Made by a program: the position numbers and the translations under genes
Shown: piece by piece, positions 20,539-29,355 of the stretch
How positions within the stretch are numbered: the stretch's first letter is position 1
How the letters are laid out: each line of letters opens with the position of its first letter
The notes under the pieces: generated by a model
What the model saw: only the letters and a program-made list of their open reading frames with translations
Databases searched by the model: none
Told to the model about the DNA's origin: nothing
Assembly (NCBI GenBank): GCA_947176505.1
Contig: CAMWQW010000005.1
Location: 124,001-188,000, forward strand
Direction of reading: 5' to 3'
DNA: 64,000 nucleotides
Source: an uncultured Lachnospiraceae bacterium
GTDB lineage: Bacteria; Bacillota; Clostridia; Lachnospirales; Lachnospiraceae

Positions 20539-21831
20539 ATGGAACAATATGCGATTAAAGGTGGGAATCCGTTAGTCGGCGAAGTGGAGATCGGCGGTGC
20601 CAAAAATGCGGCACTGGCTATCCTTGCTGCGGCTATTATGACGGATGAAACCGTAGTGATAGAGAATGTACCGGATGTCAGAGATACGAATGTGCTGATA
20701 CAGGCGATGGAAAGCATCGGTGTTATCATCAGCAAGACGGACAGACATACGGTTAAGATTAATGCCTCTCAGATTAACGGTTTGATTATAGAGGACGACT
20801 ATATTAAAAAAATCAGAGCATCTTATTATCTGTTAGGTGCATTATTAGGCAAATATAAGAAGGCGGAAGTTGCTCTTCCGGGTGGCTGCAATATCGGTTT
20901 AAGACCTATCGACCAGCATATCAAAGGTTTTCGTGCGCTGGGCGCCAGCGTCAGAATTGAACATGGTCTGATCATTACAGAGACGGAGAAGCTGGCAGGC
21001 AACCATATTTACATGGATGTGGTTTCAGTCGGAGCGACCATGAATGTGATGATGGCGGCGGTTATGGCAGAAGGGCAGACTGTGATTGAGAATGCAGCGA
21101 AGGAACCCCATGTCGTTGATCTTGCCAACTTCCTTAACAGTATGGGGGCCAATATTAAAGGCGCGGGTACCGATGTGATCAGAATCAAAGGTGTGTCCAA
21201 GCTGCATGGTACGGAGTATGGTATTATTCCGGACCAGATTGAAGCGGGTACTTTTATGTTTGCGGCAGCAGTGACCAAAGGCGATGTGACAGTCAAGAAT
21301 GTTATTCCGAAGCACTTGGAATCTATCAGCGCAAAGCTGCTTGAAATCGGATGCGAGGTGGAAGAGTCTGATGATGCTGTTCGTGTAGTGGCGTCCAAAC
21401 CGCTTGGACATACACATGTAAAGACGCTTCCTTATCCGGGATTTCCTACGGACATGCAGCCTCAGATTACAGTTGCATTGGGCTTGTCCGGCGGGACGAG
21501 TATTGTGACCGAGAGTATCTTTGAGAATAGATTTAAATATGTAGATGAATTAACACGCATGGGCGCCAATATCAAAGTGGAAAGCAACACGGCAATTATT
21601 GACGGTGTGAAACAATACACAGGTGCGAGTATTACGGCACCTGATTTAAGAGCCGGCGCAGCGCTTGTGATAGCAGGACTGGCAGCAGAAGGGGTCACTA
21701 CCGTAGATGATATTAAATACATCGAACGCGGCTATGAAGATTTCCATTTGAAGCTGCAAAGTCTCGGCGCGCAGATTGACAAAGTGTCTACCGATAGAGA
21801 TTTACAGAAGTTTAAATTAAAAGTCGGTTGA
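20539..21831 (+). CDS. murA: UDP-N-acetylglucosamine 1-carboxyvinyltransferase
   Basis: First committed enzyme of peptidoglycan synthesis: it adds enolpyruvate from PEP to UDP-GlcNAc in the cytoplasm. At 430 residues it has the usual length. GGAKNAALA carries the conserved Lys/Asn near the start; the catalytic loop reads LPGGCNIGLRPID with Cys117, the fosfomycin target; PTDMQPQ and the repeated inside-out barrel units are typical. GGGGACAATT precedes the ATG with only a weak ribosome site. It is followed by the separately promoted metK riboswitch unit. Confidence 0.97.
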   Translation: MEQYAIKGGNPLVGEVEIGGAKNAALAILAAAIMTDETVVIENVPDVRDTNVLIQAMESIGVIISKTDRHTVKINASQINGLIIEDDYIKKIRASYYLLGALLGKYKKAEVALPGGCNIGLRPIDQHIKGFRALGASVRIEHGLIITETEKLAGNHIYMDVVSVGATMNVMMAAVMAEGQTVIENAAKEPHVVDLANFLNSMGANIKGAGTDVIRIKGVSKLHGTEYGIIPDQIEAGTFMFAAAVTKGDVTVKNVIPKHLESISAKLLEIGCEVEESDDAVRVVASKPLGHTHVKTLPYPGFPTDMQPQITVALGLSGGTSIVTESIFENRFKYVDELTRMGANIKVESNTAIIDGVKQYTGASITAPDLRAGAALVIAGLAAEGVTTVDDIKYIERGYEDFHLKLQSLGAQIDKVSTDRDLQKFKLKVG

Positions 21832-21841
21832 TATTTTGATG

Positions 21842-21870
21842 TTGACATATGCCCTATATAGGTGTATGTT
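21842..21870 (+). promoter_or_regulatory. Promoter of the metK riboswitch transcript
   Basis: TTGACA (21842-21847), 17-base spacer, TATGTT (21865-21870). The expected start near 21877 leaves ~30 bases before the S-box aptamer. Confidence 0.7.
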
Positions 21871-21906
21871 ATGTGTAGATATGATAATTCCATATTGTGA
21901 TGTTTT

Positions 21907-22019
21907 CTCTTATTCAGAGTGGTGGAGATACATAGGATCTGTGAAGCCACGGCAACCCCTTTAAGGAAGGTGCTAACCTGAGCGAAAATACTGTCATATG
22001 GCAGCTCGAACAATAAGAG
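21907..22019 (+). promoter_or_regulatory. SAM-I (S-box) riboswitch aptamer
   Basis: The aptamer is closed by P1, CTCTTATT (21907-21914) with AATAAGAG (22012-22019). Inside are the conserved S-box blocks: AGAGTGGTGGAGA, GTGAAGCCACGGCAACC, AAGGTGCTAACC and TGAGCGAAAATA. It senses S-adenosylmethionine. With ligand bound, P1 is stable and the terminator at 22042 forms; without it, AATAAG (22012-22017) can instead pair with CTTATT (22046-22051) and prevent termination. This lowers metK expression when SAM is plentiful. Confidence 0.95.
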
Positions 22020-22041
22020 GATTTGATTATCGACTATCAGG

Positions 22042-22069
22042 TCCGCTTATTAAGATAAGCGGATTTTTT
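22042..22069 (+). terminator. Riboswitch expression-platform terminator
   Basis: TCCGCTTAT (22042-22050), loop TAAG, ATAAGCGGA (22055-22063), then six T. Its 5' arm overlaps the CTTATT that can pair with the 3' arm of the aptamer P1. Confidence 0.9.
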
Positions 22070-22071
22070 AT

Positions 22072-22089
22072 GCGTCTCAGCTGAGACGC
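22072..22089. repeat. Perfect 18-bp palindrome in the metK leader
   Basis: GCGTCTCAGCTGAGACGC lies directly after the riboswitch T-run and 47 bases before the metK start. With no loop it is more likely a protein-binding site or intergenic repeat than an RNA hairpin. Confidence 0.6.
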
Positions 22090-22136
22090 GTAATCTGGAG
22101 AATACAAATATAAAACCAAAGCAAAGGAGAACAAAC

Positions 22137-23324
22137 ATGGAAAAGAGATTATTTACCTCAGAATCAGTAACTGAAGGACATCCCGACAAAGTTTGTGATG
22201 CCATTTCCGACGCCATTTTAGATGCGTGTATGGAGAAAGATCCGATGAGCCGCGTTGCCTGCGAGACGGCAGTCTGCACAGGATTTGTATTGGTGACCGG
22301 AGAAATTACTACGAATGCATATGTTGATATGCAGAAAATTGTACGTGAGACCGTTAAAGAGATTGGATATACAAAATCTGAATACGGATTTGACGGCAAC
22401 ACATGTGCCGTACTGGTAGCGATTGACGAGCAGTCTACCGATATTGCTATGGGCGTTGATAAAGCTTTGGAGGCAAAAGAAAATAAGATGTCCGATGCTG
22501 AAATTGAGGCTATCGGGGCAGGCGACCAAGGCATGATGTTCGGGTACGCCACCAATGAGACAGAAGAGTATATGCCTTATCCGATTTCGCTGGCACACAA
22601 GCTGGCATTGCAGCTTACTAAGGTGCGCAAAGACGGTACGCTGAAATACTTAAGACCGGACGGCAAGAGCCAAGTGTCTGTAGAATATGATGAGGCAGGC
22701 AAGCCGGTAAGACTGGAGGCGGTTGTGTTGTCCACCCAGCATGACGCGGATGTGACACAGGAACAGATTCATGAGGATATTAAGAAGTATGTATTCGATC
22801 CGGTTCTTCCGAAAGAGCTGATTGACGATAATACGAAGTTCTTCATCAATCCTACGGGACGTTTCGTAATCGGCGGACCTCACGGTGATGCCGGTCTGAC
22901 AGGACGTAAGATTATTGTAGATACATACGGCGGATATGCCCGCCATGGCGGCGGCGCTTTCTCCGGTAAGGACTGTACGAAGGTAGACCGTTCTGCGGCT
23001 TATGCGGCTCGTTATGTAGCTAAGAACATCGTGGCGGCAGGGCTTGCTGACAAATGTGAGATTCAGTTGTCTTATGCAATCGGTGTGGCACAGCCTACAT
23101 CTGTTATGGTAGATACGTTTGGTACAGGTAAGGTATCTGACGAGAAGCTGGTAGACATTGTTCGTGAGAACTTTGACCTTCGTCCGGCTGGAATTATCAA
23201 GATGCTTGACCTCCGTCGTCCGATTTACAAGCAGACAGCGGCTTACGGTCACTTTGGACGTAACGATCTGGATCTGCCTTGGGAGAAGCTTGACAAGGTG
23301 GATGAGTTGAAGAAGTGTTTGTAA
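22137..23324 (+). CDS. metK: S-adenosylmethionine synthetase
   Basis: Makes SAM from methionine and ATP. The 395-residue protein begins with the family motif [17 protein letters not shown], and contains [33 protein letters not shown] and [16 protein letters not shown], the residues that bind methionine, the phosphate chain and metals. AAAGGAG is 9 bases ahead of the ATG. It is controlled by the SAM-I riboswitch in its leader, so it is repressed by its own product. A 13-base-pair terminator stem follows. Confidence 0.98.
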   Translation: MEKRLFTSESVTEGHPDKVCDAISDAILDACMEKDPMSRVACETAVCTGFVLVTGEITTNAYVDMQKIVRETVKEIGYTKSEYGFDGNTCAVLVAIDEQSTDIAMGVDKALEAKENKMSDAEIEAIGAGDQGMMFGYATNETEEYMPYPISLAHKLALQLTKVRKDGTLKYLRPDGKSQVSVEYDEAGKPVRLEAVVLSTQHDADVTQEQIHEDIKKYVFDPVLPKELIDDNTKFFINPTGRFVIGGPHGDAGLTGRKIIVDTYGGYARHGGGAFSGKDCTKVDRSAAYAARYVAKNIVAAGLADKCEIQLSYAIGVAQPTSVMVDTFGTGKVSDEKLVDIVRENFDLRPAGIIKMLDLRRPIYKQTAAYGHFGRNDLDLPWEKLDKVDELKKCL

Positions 23325-23406
23325 GATAGAACTCTGATAATTCATGTTTTCTTTGCGCTACAGAGGGTTGCGCAGAGCATAACGGATGTAGTGGGAGAAC
23401 AAGATA

Positions 23407-23442
23407 AAAACGCGCAAAATGATGACTGTTTTGCGCGTTTTT
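23407..23442 (+). terminator. Rho-independent terminator after metK
   Basis: AAAACGCGCAAAA (23407-23419) pairs perfectly with TTTTGCGCGTTTT (23429-23441) across a 9-base loop. The T-rich 3' arm also serves as the T-run. Confidence 0.85.
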
Positions 23443-23457
23443 CGTGTAAAAAATACT

Positions 23458-23484
23458 TAAGCTATAAATAAACGTAACCGATAT
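23458..23484 (+). promoter_or_regulatory. Sigma-28 promoter of the flagellin gene
   Basis: TAAG (23458-23461), 15-base spacer and ACCGATAT (23477-23484), close to the sigma-28 (FliA/SigD) consensus TAAA-N15-GCCGATAA. It ends 58 bases before the flagellin start. Confidence 0.8.
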
Positions 23485-23542
23485 AAAATACGATATACAT
23501 TTTTAGGATTTTGTATATTGATGTGAGGTGGAGGAAGCAGAG

Positions 23543-25639
23543 ATGCCGTCGATTAAAACCAATATGCTCGCATGGAATGCGAACAGGCAGTTCAATCTTA
23601 CGACAAAAAAGATTGCGAAGAACGCAGAGAAGCTTTCTTCGGGGTATAAAATAAACAGAGCGGCGGATGACGCCGCAGGACTTGCGATATCAGAAAAGAT
23701 GCGCAGGCAGATTCGCGGACTGCATCAGGGGGCGGAGAACATTCAGGACGGAATCGGATATGTGCAGACTGCGGACGGTGCACTAAATGAGGCGCAGGCT
23801 ATTCTGCAGCGCATGAACGAACTGGCAGTTAAATCCGCAAACGGTACAAATACTAAGGATGACAGGGCATATATCAATCAGGAGATACAGGCGCTGAAAG
23901 AGGAATTAGACCGTATTTTTGAGACGACGACTTTCAACGAAATAAGGATTTGGGAGCCGGCGGCGAGAGTAGTGTTGGGTTATGAACAAAAGCAGGCGGT
24001 AGAGTTTTCTAATACTTATCATACTATAGATGTTACGAACGCCAATTGCGGTGTGATTGCCTATGGAGCATATCATGTGAATGCTGATAAGGATAAGGGC
24101 GTTAATATCACATGGACAGGATACGACGGAGACGACTATAAGACAACGTATATCACTTGGGACGAACTTAAAGAGAAAAACTACCGCTTCGAGATGAGCG
24201 AGTATTTCGGAGAGAAAATTGCAGACAACAAGCTGTATGACGATAAGGGCAATGCTGTTTTCAAGCATACGGTTGATTTCAATCCACAGTCGACGGCGAC
24301 AATTGATGATATGGTTAAATGCATTGATGGAACGACCTTCTATTCTTCCCCATCAGCTGATACCAGAGCAAGGTTTGAAGATAAAAACGGTAAAGAAGTG
24401 ACTAAACCGGGCACAGTTTATGACGGTTATTCATCATCAGATTATACATATATCGGCTTGAATTATGAGGCAGTGTATGCGTCTAACCACAATGCAGGTC
24501 AAGACTCTTCTACAAGCAAGAACGTACATAATTTTGACGGCGCTGATGATGATTATATAAAACCTTCAAAGTCTGACGGTGCATCGGTTGCACAGACCAG
24601 TCTCACGACCAACCTGACGACGATTCCGTCCGATCGCACTGACCTTACGAAGGCGCGTGACAGTGCGCAGAAGTGGGAATTTACTTTCTATATGGATGGC
24701 ATCGGTAAGGTGACGGCAGTGTCTGACCGGGTGACTTATTATGCGCCGAGCGATACGGCGGACGACGATTATGGCTATTGGTGGGAGTGGGAAGGCAGAT
24801 ATGTGAACGGAAAGTATGAGCCGCATTACAGAAAAGTGGCTAAAGTGCACACTTCATCTGAGAAAGGCGCCGGAACACTTGGCTCTGTGATGCAGGCACT
24901 GACCGGAGACAAGGGTACGGCGACACCCGGACTGCTCAAGAAGTCGAATCAGGGTGATGCCGACAATGGCGGATATCTTCAACTGCATTTTACATTAACG
25001 GCAGAGAAAGAATATACATACGGCAATAATCAGACATCAAAGAGTATAGGCGATTTCAAGATTAAGTTTAGAGTGGACAGCAGCGACACGGAACAGAAGG
25101 TACTTGACAAAATCAATAATACTCTGAACACGAGCACTATCCTTGATTTTTATACGGACAGCGGAACCTCAACTTATGCGAATGCCAGCTTCGGAACGGC
25201 ATATGCCAAGAGGTATCAGATAGACGTTCCTATTTATGGCGGTGCATGTAACTTTTTCGTTCAGGCGGGAGCGGAAGCCGGACAGCACATTGATGTCACA
25301 TATGACTCGCTTAGTCTGATGAAACTAGGTATGTCAGATACGAATGTACTGACGGTGAAAGATTCCGATAATGCAATCAATGAGATTAAGGCTGCCTTGG
25401 AGACGATAAGCGAACAGCGCGCTACCTTTGGTGCATATCAGAACCGTCTGGAACATGCCAAAAAGATTAATGAAAACTCTGAGGAGAACACGCAGTATGC
25501 CGAGTCTGTTATTCGTGATGCGGATATTGCAGATGAGATGATGGAATACTCCATTAATAATATTCTCAGTCAGGCGGGCACAAGCATGCTGACGCAGGCA
25601 AACCAACAGTCAAGTACTGTGTTGCAATTGTTACAATAA
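23543..25639 (+). CDS. Flagellin (large, 698 residues)
   Basis: Filament subunit exported by the flagellar type III system. The N-terminal D0/D1 region (NMLAWNANRQF, LSSGYKINRAADDAAGLAISEKMR) and the C-terminal helix region (RATFGAYQNRLEHA, ESVIRDADIADEMMEYS, ending STVLQLLQ) are standard. The middle (~145-590) is an unusually long variable domain, rich in Asp, Tyr and Thr, with three cysteines and no HExxH protease motif. GGAGG lies 8 bases before ATG 23543; the frame reaches back to a GTG at 23528 that overlaps this site. A sigma-28 promoter lies upstream and a terminator follows. I leave the gene symbol blank because flagellins are often multicopy in this group. Confidence 0.95.
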   Translation: MPSIKTNMLAWNANRQFNLTTKKIAKNAEKLSSGYKINRAADDAAGLAISEKMRRQIRGLHQGAENIQDGIGYVQTADGALNEAQAILQRMNELAVKSANGTNTKDDRAYINQEIQALKEELDRIFETTTFNEIRIWEPAARVVLGYEQKQAVEFSNTYHTIDVTNANCGVIAYGAYHVNADKDKGVNITWTGYDGDDYKTTYITWDELKEKNYRFEMSEYFGEKIADNKLYDDKGNAVFKHTVDFNPQSTATIDDMVKCIDGTTFYSSPSADTRARFEDKNGKEVTKPGTVYDGYSSSDYTYIGLNYEAVYASNHNAGQDSSTSKNVHNFDGADDDYIKPSKSDGASVAQTSLTTNLTTIPSDRTDLTKARDSAQKWEFTFYMDGIGKVTAVSDRVTYYAPSDTADDDYGYWWEWEGRYVNGKYEPHYRKVAKVHTSSEKGAGTLGSVMQALTGDKGTATPGLLKKSNQGDADNGGYLQLHFTLTAEKEYTYGNNQTSKSIGDFKIKFRVDSSDTEQKVLDKINNTLNTSTILDFYTDSGTSTYANASFGTAYAKRYQIDVPIYGGACNFFVQAGAEAGQHIDVTYDSLSLMKLGMSDTNVLTVKDSDNAINEIKAALETISEQRATFGAYQNRLEHAKKINENSEENTQYAESVIRDADIADEMMEYSINNILSQAGTSMLTQANQQSSTVLQLLQ

Positions 25640-25645
25640 TTGATG

Positions 25646-25685
25646 ATAGCGGATTATGGTAGGGATATCGTAGTCTGCTATTTTA
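25646..25685 (+). terminator. Terminator after flagellin
   Basis: ATAGCGGATTA (25646-25656) pairs with TAGTCTGCTAT (25671-25681) using two wobble pairs, followed by TTTA. The T-run is short. Confidence 0.6.
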
Positions 25686-25718
25686 CTCTGTCAAATCATC
25701 ATATCTCCAAACAATTCT

Positions 25719-25746
25719 TTGCGGTTACCTTTCTTTGTGTTAAAAT
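25719..25746 (+). promoter_or_regulatory. Candidate promoter of dnaE
   Basis: TTGCGG (25719-25724), 16-base spacer, TAAAAT (25741-25746). Confidence 0.45.
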
Positions 25747-25825
25747 ATTTGTGTGAGTATCATAAGCAATACGGAAGAAGGATATGAGAGCGGTGGTTTG
25801 CACTGCGAGAAGATGAGGTTTCCAC

Positions 25826-28800
25826 ATGGCATTTGCACATTTGCACGTCCACACTGAATACAGTCTTTTGGACGGTTCCAATAAAATCAAAGAATATGTT
25901 AAGCGCGTCAAAGAGCTGGGGATGGACAGCGCTGCCATTACAGATCACGGCGTTATGTACGGTGTCATTGAATTTTATAAAGAGGCGACCGCGGCGGGTA
26001 TCAACCCTATTATCGGCTGCGAAGTCTATGTGGCGCCCCATTCACGTTTTGACAGGGAACTGACAGGCGGTGATGACAGATACTATCATCTCGTGCTTCT
26101 GGCAGAAAATAACACGGGTTATTCTAATTTGATGAAAATAGTCAGTAAAGGATTTACGGAAGGATATTATTATCGTCCCCGTGTAGATATGGAAGTATTG
26201 CAGGAATTCCATGAGGGAATTATTGCGCTCTCGGCATGTCTGGCGGGCGAAGTGCAGCGGTATATTCAGAAGGGGCTGATTGACGAGGCGAAGAAAGTTG
26301 CCAGAAAGTATGAGGACTGTTTCGGCAAGGACAATTTTTTCTTAGAATTGCAGGATCACGGGATTCCGGCTCAGCAGACGGTTAACGCAGCGTTGCTTTC
26401 GATGAGTAAGGAATTGGATATCCCTCTGGTGGCAACCAATGACGTGCACTATACTTATGCGGAGGATGCACAGCCTCATGATATTCTGCTCTGTCTGCAG
26501 ACAGGCAAGAAGCTGTCCGATGAGGATCGTATGCGTTATGAGGGCGGCCAGTATTATGTGAAGAGCGAGGAGGAGATGAAGGGGCTTTTCACATATGCAT
26601 GGGAGGCGGTGGAGAATACACAGCGTATCGCCGACAGATGCCATGTGGAAATAGAGTTTGGCAAGTACAAGGTGCCGCATTATGAGGTGCCGGAAGGATA
26701 TGATTCATGGTCATACTTAAATAAACTCTGTCAAGACGGTATGGCGCAGAGATACCCTGAAGATGACGGTACATTGCAGAAGCGCTTAGAATATGAGCTT
26801 GGCATTATCAAGGACATGGGCTTCGTGGATTATTTCCTGATCGTGTGGGATTATATTAACTATTGCAGAGAAAATGACATTGCTGTCGGTCCGGGACGTG
26901 GCTCAGCGGCGGGCAGTATTGTTTCTTATTGCCTAAAGATTACAAATATTGACCCGATTAAATACAGTCTTCTGTTTGAACGTTTTCTAAATCCGGAACG
27001 TGTGTCCATGCCGGATATTGACGTGGATTTCTGCTTTGAGAGAAGGCAGGAGGTTATCGATCATGTCAACCGCAAGTATGGCAGTGACAAGGTAGTACAG
27101 ATAGTCACGTTCGGTACGATGGCGGCGAAGGGTGTAATCCGCGATGTAGGGCGTGTTATGGATCTACCCTATGCCTTCGTGGATTCTATCGCGAAGATGA
27201 TTCCCAATGAGCAGAACCAAGGCGTGCCGATAGATAAGGCGCTGGTCATGAATCCGGAACTTAGAAAGCTGTACAACGAGGACGAGCAGGTGCATACGCT
27301 GATCGATATGAGTAAGCGCCTTGAGGGGCTTCCGCGGCATACGTCTATGCATGCGGCGGGCGTTGTCATCTGTCCGGATGCGGCGGATAATTTTGTGCCT
27401 TTGTCCCGGGGTTCCGACGGATCGATTACCACACAGTTTACAATGACTACTATTGAGGAGCTTGGTCTTCTCAAGATGGACTTCTTGGGACTGCGTACAC
27501 TGACAGTTATCCAGAATGCGGCGGAGATGGTGGAGAAGAGTACGGGCAGACATATTGATATTGATGCGATTGATTATAATGACAAGGCAGTGCTTGCTTC
27601 TATCGGAACAGGGCGTACAGACGGTGTGTTCCAGCTTGAGAGCGGCGGTATGAAGAGCTTCATGAAAGAATTAAAGCCGCAGAGTCTGGAGGATATTATT
27701 GCCGGTATCTCACTCTACCGTCCGGGACCGATGGATTTTATCCCGAAATATATCAAAGGAAAAAATAATCCGGAATCCGTTACTTATGACTGTCCGCAGC
27801 TTGAACCGATTCTGGCGCCCACCTACGGTTGCATCGTCTATCAGGAGCAGGTCATGCAGATTGTGCAGGACTTGGGTGGGTACACGATGGGGCGAAGCGA
27901 CTTGGTACGCCGCGCTATGAGTAAGAAGAAGCAGTATGTGATGGAACAGGAACGCAAGAATTTTACCTATGGCAATCCGGAAGAGGGAGTGCCCGGCTGC
28001 GTGGCGAACGGTATCAGCGCTGAGACTGCAAACCATATTTATGACACAATGATGGATTTTGCCAAATATGCTTTTAACAAATCTCATGCGGCGTGCTATG
28101 CGGTGGTGGCATATCAGACGGCATATCTGAAATATTATCACCCGGTGGAGTTTATGGCGGCGCTTCTTACATCGGTCATTGATAATCCGAATAAAGTTTC
28201 GGAGTATATTATGACATGCCGCAGCATGGGAATTGAAATTCTTCCGCCGGATATCAATGAGGGAGAAGCCGGATTTTCTGTGTCGGGTAATCAGATACGC
28301 TATGCATTGACTGCAATCAAGAGTGTGGGAAGACCGGTTATTGACATGGTGGTCACAGAACGCAGGCAGCGCGGACCGTACACGAACCTGAAAGATTTCA
28401 TTACCCGCATGGCGGATAAGGAAGTGAATAAGCGGGCAATCGAACATTTTATTAAAGCCGGAGCGATGGACAGTCTGGGCGGCACGCGCAAGCAGTTTAT
28501 GAGTGTATACATCCAGATTATGGATAATATCCAGCATGATAAGAAAAATAATATGGCAGGGCAGATGTCGCTGTTTGACATTGTGTCCGAAGAGCAGAAA
28601 GAAGATTTTGAGGTCAAGCTGCCTGATGTGGGTGAATATTCCAAGGAGATGAAGCTTGCTTTCGAGAAAGAAGTCCTTGGTATCTATATCAGCGGGCATC
28701 CGCTGGAAGAATATCAGGAGATGTGGCGTAAGAATATCACCAATACAACGGCGGATTTCGTACCCGATGAAGAGACCGGAGAGACGGTAGTCATAGACGG

Positions 28801-29281
28801 TAAGAATGCCACCATAGGCGGTATGGTTGCCGAGAAGAAGATTAAGTACACAAAGAACGAGAAAGTGATGGCATTTCTGCAAGTGGAAGATCTGGTCGGC
28901 TCCGTAGAGGTAATCGTATTTCCGGGGCAGTATGAGAGATACGGAAGCCGGATTACGGAGGACAGCAAGGTATTTATCAAGGGGCGCATTTCCGTAGAGG
29001 AAGAAAAAGACGGCAAACTGATTTGTGAGCAGATTACGCCTTTTGAAGAAATTACCAGAAAATTATGGATTAAGTTCCCGACGAAGGAAGCTTATGAAGA
29101 GCATAAAGAAGAACTGTACGACGCTCTTCGGCAGTCCGAGGGAAAAGACAGTGTTGTAATTTATGTGGAGAATCCGAAGTCCATGAATCCGCTGCCGCGC
29201 AATTGGAATGTGGATGCCGGAGAGGAGCTGACCGGGCGTCTGGTGCAGATGTACGGCAAGGAGAATGTGAAAGTGGTGTGA
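25826..29281 (+). CDS. dnaE: DNA polymerase III alpha subunit, DnaE type
   Basis: Replicative C-family polymerase of 1151 residues. An N-terminal PHP domain (HLHVHTEYSLLDG, ITDHGVMYG, GCEVYV) is followed by the catalytic palm with GPGRGSAAGS and PDIDVDF (Asp397, Asp399, Asp401). Then come the fingers, the tandem HhH region near 850-910, a clamp-binding motif QMSLFD, and a C-terminal OB domain (GGMVAEKKIKYTKNEKVMAFLQVED). The PHP metal residues appear complete, so residual phosphatase or exonuclease activity is possible. Firmicutes also carry PolC; this copy would then be the second polymerase at the fork. A GAGG sequence precedes the start. pfkA follows 74 bases later with its own promoter. 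Confidence 0.97.
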   Translation: MAFAHLHVHTEYSLLDGSNKIKEYVKRVKELGMDSAAITDHGVMYGVIEFYKEATAAGINPIIGCEVYVAPHSRFDRELTGGDDRYYHLVLLAENNTGYSNLMKIVSKGFTEGYYYRPRVDMEVLQEFHEGIIALSACLAGEVQRYIQKGLIDEAKKVARKYEDCFGKDNFFLELQDHGIPAQQTVNAALLSMSKELDIPLVATNDVHYTYAEDAQPHDILLCLQTGKKLSDEDRMRYEGGQYYVKSEEEMKGLFTYAWEAVENTQRIADRCHVEIEFGKYKVPHYEVPEGYDSWSYLNKLCQDGMAQRYPEDDGTLQKRLEYELGIIKDMGFVDYFLIVWDYINYCRENDIAVGPGRGSAAGSIVSYCLKITNIDPIKYSLLFERFLNPERVSMPDIDVDFCFERRQEVIDHVNRKYGSDKVVQIVTFGTMAAKGVIRDVGRVMDLPYAFVDSIAKMIPNEQNQGVPIDKALVMNPELRKLYNEDEQVHTLIDMSKRLEGLPRHTSMHAAGVVICPDAADNFVPLSRGSDGSITTQFTMTTIEELGLLKMDFLGLRTLTVIQNAAEMVEKSTGRHIDIDAIDYNDKAVLASIGTGRTDGVFQLESGGMKSFMKELKPQSLEDIIAGISLYRPGPMDFIPKYIKGKNNPESVTYDCPQLEPILAPTYGCIVYQEQVMQIVQDLGGYTMGRSDLVRRAMSKKKQYVMEQERKNFTYGNPEEGVPGCVANGISAETANHIYDTMMDFAKYAFNKSHAACYAVVAYQTAYLKYYHPVEFMAALLTSVIDNPNKVSEYIMTCRSMGIEILPPDINEGEAGFSVSGNQIRYALTAIKSVGRPVIDMVVTERRQRGPYTNLKDFITRMADKEVNKRAIEHFIKAGAMDSLGGTRKQFMSVYIQIMDNIQHDKKNNMAGQMSLFDIVSEEQKEDFEVKLPDVGEYSKEMKLAFEKEVLGIYISGHPLEEYQEMWRKNITNTTADFVPDEETGETVVIDGKNATIGGMVAEKKIKYTKNEKVMAFLQVEDLVGSVEVIVFPGQYERYGSRITEDSKVFIKGRISVEEEKDGKLICEQITPFEEITRKLWIKFPTKEAYEEHKEELYDALRQSEGKDSVVIYVENPKSMNPLPRNWNVDAGEELTGRLVQMYGKENVKVV

Positions 29282-29289
29282 GAAAAAGA

Positions 29290-29318
29290 TTGAAATACAC
29301 ATATGTTTAGAGTAAAAT
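29290..29318 (+). promoter_or_regulatory. Sigma-A promoter of pfkA
   Basis: TTGAAA (29290-29295), 17-base spacer, TAAAAT (29313-29318), 37 bases before the start codon. Confidence 0.7.
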
Positions 29319-29355
29319 ACAGATAGAAATCAGCACAGAAAGGCATGGTGTAGAT

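Noticed and set aside
23970..25310. Protease-bearing flagellin (flagellinolysin type)
   Set aside because: The central domain has no HExxH zinc motif.
27710..28882. 390-codon minus-strand open frame inside dnaE
   Set aside because: It is a shadow of the strongly conserved dnaE frame, with no ribosome site and histidine/leucine/arginine-rich composition typical of antisense frames.
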